The translations under genes were made by a program, and so were the position numbers. A DNA stretch of 9,176 bases. It comes from an uncultured Alistipes sp. (GTDB lineage Bacteria > Bacteroidota > Bacteroidia > Bacteroidales > Rikenellaceae). This document shows, piece after piece, positions 6,364-9,176 of this stretch (position 1 is the stretch's first letter; each line of letters begins with the position of its first letter). The stretch is from NCBI GenBank assembly GCA_934754975.1, contig CAKVKI010000095.1, positions 1 to 9,176 of the forward strand. The letters are read 5' to 3'. The notes beneath the pieces are model-generated. The model was given only the letters and a program-made list of their open reading frames with translations. It did no database searches and was not told the DNA's origin.

Positions 6364-7344
6364 TTATTGTAATATTGCAATATAGACCGAAGCGGCCAAC
6401 AGGATCAGGTAAACGGGCAATGCGATTCTCCGGTGAATCCGGACGAAAAATACCGGGAAAAGCAGGGCGGCCGGAACCGCCGGCAGGGTAAATGCTTCGG
6501 GCGTAACCGAAGGGCTGCAGAGCAGTGCGAAAACCATCGCCAGTATACCTATATTAAAAATAAGGATAAAGCGGGGCTTGGTGCCGGCGGCGTAAATGTC
6601 CGCCAGGAAGAAAAAGAGGGACGTCAGGGCGAGCGCCGCGATAACGCACAGCATGACGAGGGACGGGAGGGGAAGTCCCCTGAAAATCCACAGCGGAACG
6701 CCCGATACGAGCATGTCGGCCAATGTTGCGACCGGAGCCGTAAATTCCTCTCCTGCGCCCCAGCTGACATAACAGGCGGTCAGGACCGGCAGTATGAGTC
6801 CGGCGACGGCCACGACGACTTCGCGGAACGTACGTCTGAAAAGCAGTATCGCCAGCGGCAGGATCAGCGCCAGCGGCGTTGCGGGAGCATAGACCAGCGG
6901 CAACAACCCCAGATAGAGGGAAGCGCGGAAAATGGCGTCGAATCCGTAGCCGTTGCAGTACGAACGGCAGTAGTTTTTTGTGGCGAGGGCCAGCAGCATC
7001 GAAGCGGCGAACGCCGTCAGGTAGTTCCCGCCGGAGAAGATTCCGCAGGCGATGACGGCGTAAAGCGGAATCGGCAGGCACGTGCTGACCCCATAGAGGT
7101 TGTAGCGGATGGCGATACGGCCCGTACACATTCCCGAAAAAAGAATCATGAATCCTGCTGCCAGACGCGCCCACGTCGGATATGCGGCCTGGAACCGGAC
7201 CAGCGCTCCGCCCAGCAGGGGCATCGCTTCCGGCGCGCCTGCGGATACATCGTCTCCTGCCACGCCGTACATGGCCGTGACGGTAAGTGCGAAGAGGGTT
7301 ATGAAAGCCGGAACCAACGGTTGTCGGGCGATATCTATCTTCAT
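6364..7344 (-). CDS. Polytopic inner-membrane protein, DUF6427-like
   Basis: This is a 326-aa, strongly hydrophobic protein with roughly 10 membrane segments: about 12-28, 60-76, 88-104, 108-122, 142-156, 156-169, 176-193, 227-250, 259-277, 287-302 and 308-325. Boundaries are by eye and some segments may merge. The segment around 138-193 (FRASLYLGLLPLVYAP, then LPLAILLFRRTFREVVVAVAGLILP) resembles the Bacteroidetes family DUF6427, whose function is unknown. I base that on general resemblance, so it is a moderate-to-weak assignment. Three cysteines or near neighbours (KNYCRSYCNGYG, 123-134) lie in a loop. The ATG at 7344 is preceded by a TATTTTTG box about 20 bp upstream. No clear terminator follows; the next gene on the strand has its own promoter. 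It diverges from rnhB. I cannot name a substrate. Confidence 0.8.
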   Translation of the reverse strand: MKIDIARQPLVPAFITLFALTVTAMYGVAGDDVSAGAPEAMPLLGGALVRFQAAYPTWARLAAGFMILFSGMCTGRIAIRYNLYGVSTCLPIPLYAVIACGIFSGGNYLTAFAASMLLALATKNYCRSYCNGYGFDAIFRASLYLGLLPLVYAPATPLALILPLAILLFRRTFREVVVAVAGLILPVLTACYVSWGAGEEFTAPVATLADMLVSGVPLWIFRGLPLPSLVMLCVIAALALTSLFFFLADIYAAGTKPRFILIFNIGILAMVFALLCSPSVTPEAFTLPAVPAALLFPVFFVRIHRRIALPVYLILLAASVYIAILQ

Positions 7345-7364
7345 GCGGCTATTTCTGCTTTCGG

Positions 7365-7372
7365 CAAAAATA
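7365..7372 (-). promoter_or_regulatory. -7 promoter box of the membrane-protein gene
   Basis: TATTTTTG on the minus strand matches TAnnTTTG and would start transcription near 7358, about 14 nt before the ATG. The expected -33 position (7393-7396) reads TTAG, a poor match, so this rests on the -7 box and spacing alone. Confidence 0.45.
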
Positions 7373-7404
7373 GCGAAAAAAGCTGGACGGGACTAAATAA
7401 TTGC

Positions 7405-7412
7405 TAACTTTG
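7405..7412 (+). promoter_or_regulatory. -7-like promoter box pointing toward rnhB
   Basis: TAACTTTG on the plus strand matches TAnnTTTG and stands back to back with the minus-strand box at 7365-7372. There is no TTTG at -33. If used, it would give rnhB an untranslated leader of about 370 nt, which is unusually long. I found no better promoter nearer to rnhB. Confidence 0.3.
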
Positions 7413-7791
7413 TTGTAACCGGAACCTGCCGGACCGGGTCTCTCTTCCCGTTCTGCGCACAGGCGCCGCCGGTTCGCCGGATGGACCGGGACGGACTTTG
7501 GCCGCTCTGCGGAGTCCGTCGGTACGGATTTGCAGCGGATCGCTTCCGGCGGACGTGCCGGATATCTGCCGGCAGTTTTGTCCGGAGCCGGGGCTGAATC
7601 CGCTTCCCGGATGCAGGTGTTATTCCGTATGATTGCGGAACAGCTTTGCGGAATGTGGTGTATGGTCCGGTCCGGCCGCAGGATTCGTCTGTGTGATTTT
7701 GCCGCAGCGGGTCCCGGCGGCGGGCGTGTAACAGCTTGTTGCCGGTTTTCCCCGGTTTGCGTCGGGACCGGTGATTTAAATGCCTTTGACA
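7413..7791 (+). other. GC-rich gene-free stretch upstream of rnhB
   Basis: About 380 bp carry no reading frame I can believe. The frames present are Arg/Pro/Gly-rich and match no family. I looked for RNase P RNA, tmRNA, SRP RNA and tRNA signatures and saw none. The stretch is rich in CCGG-containing words and has at least one good hairpin: GACGGACT (7490-7497) with AGTCCGTC (7513-7520), plus an inner stem CCGC (7502-7505) with GCGG (7509-7512). There is also a perfect 10-bp palindrome, CTGCCGGCAG (7566-7575). It may be a structured leader, a decayed gene or an unrecognised RNA. Confidence 0.35.
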
Positions 7792-8391
7792 ATGCTTGAA
7801 AACTGCTTTCAATACGATCTTCCCGAAGCGGGATGCGACGAGGCCGGGCGGGGGTGTCTGGCCGGGCCGGTTTTTGCCGCGGCTGTGATTTTGCCGCCCG
7901 GTTTCCACGATCCGCTGCTCAACGATTCCAAACAGATGACCGAGCGCAACCGTGAAAAACTCCGGGCGGTTATCGAACGCGAAGCCGTGGCGTGGGCTGT
8001 AGAAGCGGTCTCCGCCGAACGGATCGACGAGATCAATATCCTGAATGCTTCGTTCGAAGGGATGTCGCTGGCCGCTGCGCGGCTCGACCCGGCTCCCGGA
8101 TTCCTGGCCATCGACGGCAACCGTTTCCGAACCCGGCTTGAACTGCCTTACCGCTGTATCGTCAAAGGCGACGGCAAATATGCCGATATCGCCGCCGCTT
8201 CGGTATTGGCCAAAACGCACCGTGACGAGTATATGCTGCGTCTGGCCGAGGAGTTTCCCCAGTACGGCTGGCGGAAAAACAAAGGTTATCCGACGCGTGA
8301 GCATCGTCTCGCGATCCGCGAATACGGCCTGACTCCCCACCACCGGCTGACCTTCAACCACGAAATCGACCAGCTGGAACTGCCGTTCTGA
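7792..8391 (+). CDS. rnhB: Ribonuclease HII
   Basis: RNase HII cuts the RNA strand of RNA/DNA hybrids and nicks at single ribonucleotides embedded in DNA, starting ribonucleotide excision repair in the cytoplasm. The 199-aa protein has the family motifs CDEAGRGCLAGPV (15-27), NDSKQMTERNRE (44-55), IDGNRF (107-112), VKGDGKYADIAAASVLAKTHRDEYM (124-148) and QYGWRKNKGYPTREH (157-171). By alignment with the E. coli enzyme (from memory) the metal-binding acidic residues are Asp16, Glu17, Asp108 and Asp127. An ATG four codons upstream (7780) is possible. I chose 7792 because the spacing from Met-Leu to EAGCDEAGRG then equals that of Bacteroides homologues. It is transcribed alone, divergently from the membrane-protein gene, and ends at a bidirectional terminator after a 280-bp spacer. 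Confidence 0.96.
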   Translation: MLENCFQYDLPEAGCDEAGRGCLAGPVFAAAVILPPGFHDPLLNDSKQMTERNREKLRAVIEREAVAWAVEAVSAERIDEINILNASFEGMSLAAARLDPAPGFLAIDGNRFRTRLELPYRCIVKGDGKYADIAAASVLAKTHRDEYMLRLAEEFPQYGWRKNKGYPTREHRLAIREYGLTPHHRLTFNHEIDQLELPF

Positions 8392-8435
8392 TCCGGCGGC
8401 GTATCATTCGTATTTGAAAAGCCGGATGCTCTATC

Positions 8436-8573
8436 CTGCCGCCTGCTGTTTGCCGCGTCTGGTCTCCCTTCTCCCGTCTGTTGTCTCCAGGCTAGACTGC
8501 AGTCTACCGTTTACCGCCTGCCGCCTACTGTTTGCCGACTATCGTCTGCTGTCTGTTCTCTGCCGCCAGTCTG
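8436..8573 (+). repeat. Degenerate heptanucleotide tandem repeat, consensus CTGCCGT-like
   Basis: The sequence reads in a 7-nt register as CTGCCGC, CTGCTGT, TTGCCGC, GTCTGGT, CTCCCTT, CTCCCGT, CTGTTGT, CTCCAGG. A 5-nt CTAGA follows, and then CTGCAGT, CTACCGT, TTACCGC, CTGCCGC, CTACTGT, TTGCCGA, CTATCGT, CTGCTGT, CTGTTCT, CTGCCGC, CAGTCTG. This gives 19 units over 138 bp, consensus roughly YTRCCGY, with one register break. The plus strand is strongly pyrimidine-rich and poor in A. A 14-bp perfect palindrome, TAGACTGCAGTCTA (8493-8506), straddles the register break. It lies in the spacer between convergent rnhB and exbD and codes for nothing convincing. It resembles in kind the short tandem heptanucleotide repeats known in some cyanobacteria, but I make no claim of relationship. 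Confidence 0.8.
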
Positions 8574-8668
8574 CGTGATTGCGGTGAATATGCAGGTATT
8601 CGCTTGTTTCCGTATCTTCAGGCCCTCTCCCTGAAAAACCGAAGCCCGTCGTCTTTATACGGCAAAAC

Positions 8669-8702
8669 AAAAAGGGCTGAAGTCTTGACTTCAGCCCTTT
8701 TT
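8669..8702. terminator. Bidirectional rho-independent terminator between rnhB and exbD
   Basis: A perfect 16-bp stem (arms 8669-8684 and 8687-8702: A5-GGGCTGAAGTC, then its complement ending in T5) encloses a TT loop, which in practice opens further. A-runs on one side and T-runs on the other give a U-tract in both directions. It therefore serves rnhB from the left and exbD from the right, starting 20 bp after the exbD stop. The sequence from 8574 to 8668 holds nothing else I can recognise. Confidence 0.9.
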
Positions 8703-8721
8703 CAAAAGAGTTTCCTCGGAT

Positions 8722-9176
8722 TTAGTATCCCAGCGACTTGGAAGCGGCGTAGGAGACTTTCAGTGCGTTGGCACGGCGAAGCTCCTGCTTCACGTCGGTG
8801 ACGATACCCATCTTCGTGGTCTGGTCGGCTTTGAGACAGATCGTCATCGAAGCGCGGTCGGCTTCGCTGAGGTTATCGCGCTCTGCTGCGACGAAGTCCA
8901 GAATATCCTTGGTCGTTTTGTACGAATCGTTCAGCTGGATACGGGGTGCAGTGCCGAATTTGGCCTGCATCGCCAGCGAAGGCTGTCCGATGTGGATGTA
9001 GCTGACGAGCGATTTCTTCTCGAGCTTCTGTACCTCGGTAGCCTCGGGGAGTTTGTATCTCACGAGCAGTTCCTGATCGCGCATGGTCGTCGAAACCATA
9101 AAGAAGAAGAGGATCATGAAGATCACGTCAGGAAGCGATGCGGTCGAGATAGGGGGCAAACCTTTGCTGCCCTTCT
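8722..9176 (-). CDS. exbD: ExbD/TolR-family biopolymer transport protein, 5' end outside window
   Basis: ExbD works with ExbB as a proton-driven motor in the inner membrane and passes energy to TonB for outer-membrane import. About 150 residues are visible, ending in TAA at 8722-8724. The frame is open to the right edge, so only the short cytoplasmic N-terminus is missing. The visible part begins KGSKGLPPISTASLPDVIFMILFFFMV: a basic cytoplasmic tail and then the single transmembrane helix with the essential membrane aspartate (LPDVIF). The remaining 120 or so residues are the periplasmic domain. A TTG at 9157-9159 could be mistaken for a start but sits inside the conserved LPPIS region and is an ordinary leucine codon. 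The STASLPD type is one of the paired ExbD proteins common in Bacteroidetes, usually last in an exbB-exbD-exbD operon. The terminator just downstream agrees; exbB would lie beyond 9176. Confidence 0.92.
   Translation of the reverse strand, partial: KGSKGLPPISTASLPDVIFMILFFFMVSTTMRDQELLVRYKLPEATEVQKLEKKSLVSYIHIGQPSLAMQAKFGTAPRIQLNDSYKTTKDILDFVAAERDNLSEADRASMTICLKADQTTKMGIVTDVKQELRRANALKVSYAASKSLGY

Noticed and set aside
7780..7791. ATG at 7780 as the rnhB start
   Set aside because: It is possible but less likely. Starting at 7792 aligns the N-terminus exactly with Bacteroides RNase HII. The difference is only four codons.
7530..7799. An 89-codon plus-strand frame and a 147-codon minus-strand frame (7349-7792) upstream of rnhB
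   Set aside because: Their composition (Arg, Pro, Gly, Ala) is that of random high-GC sequence. They overlap each other and match nothing I recognise.
8436..8573. CRISPR array
   Set aside because: The units are 7 bp, contiguous and degenerate. There are no 24-47 bp identical repeats with unique spacers and no cas gene nearby.
9157..9159. TTG as the start codon of exbD
   Set aside because: The frame stays open to the edge, and the residues before it (KGSKG) belong to the usual cytoplasmic tail before the LPPISTASLPD segment, so this TTG is an internal leucine.

Overview
This is a chromosomal window that looks like it comes from a Bacteroidales bacterium, and the gene content and high GC would fit an Alistipes/Rikenellaceae-type genome (the genus is an inference). 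Supporting signs are Bacteroidetes-type -7 promoter boxes (TAnnTTTG) upstream of several genes, no Shine-Dalgarno sequences, a Bacteroidales-type AraC regulator carrying a CENC motif, a Bacteroidetes-style ExbD protein, and a sensor-type periplasmic domain of the kind fused to histidine kinases in this phylum.

Layout. Positions 1-1074 (minus) hold the 5' part of a large exported or membrane protein with an ABC-substrate-binding-like periplasmic domain. It is probably the sensor half of a (hybrid) histidine kinase that runs off the left edge. Positions 1227-4800 (minus) form a compact operon, lipA-lipB-recJ. The first two genes overlap by 4 bp, the last two are 8 bp apart, and a strong terminator follows recJ. 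LipB transfers octanoyl groups from ACP to apo-enzymes, LipA inserts the two sulfurs to make lipoate, and RecJ is a single-strand 5'-3' exonuclease. Positions 4801-5287 carry no convincing protein gene. They hold the lipA promoter, a GC-rich hairpin, two minus-strand terminators, and a well-formed promoter/hairpin/terminator unit that looks like a free-standing small RNA of about 80-85 nt. Positions 5288-6205 (minus) encode the AraC-family regulator with its own promoter. Positions 6364-7344 (minus) encode a polytopic membrane protein resembling DUF6427. Positions 7345-7791 hold back-to-back promoter-like boxes and about 380 bp of GC-rich sequence without a gene. Positions 7792-8391 (plus) encode RNase HII (rnhB). 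Positions 8392-8721 hold a degenerate 7-bp tandem repeat array and a perfect 16-bp-stem bidirectional terminator. Positions 8722-9176 (minus) encode the C-terminal majority of an ExbD/TolR energy-transduction protein cut by the right edge.

Most of the window is housekeeping. The items that most deserve a second look are the candidate small RNA near 5076-5160 and its 11-nt complement upstream of its own promoter, the heptamer repeat array at 8436-8573, and the two low-complexity insertions in LipB. I found no mobile element, CRISPR array, tRNA or rRNA.
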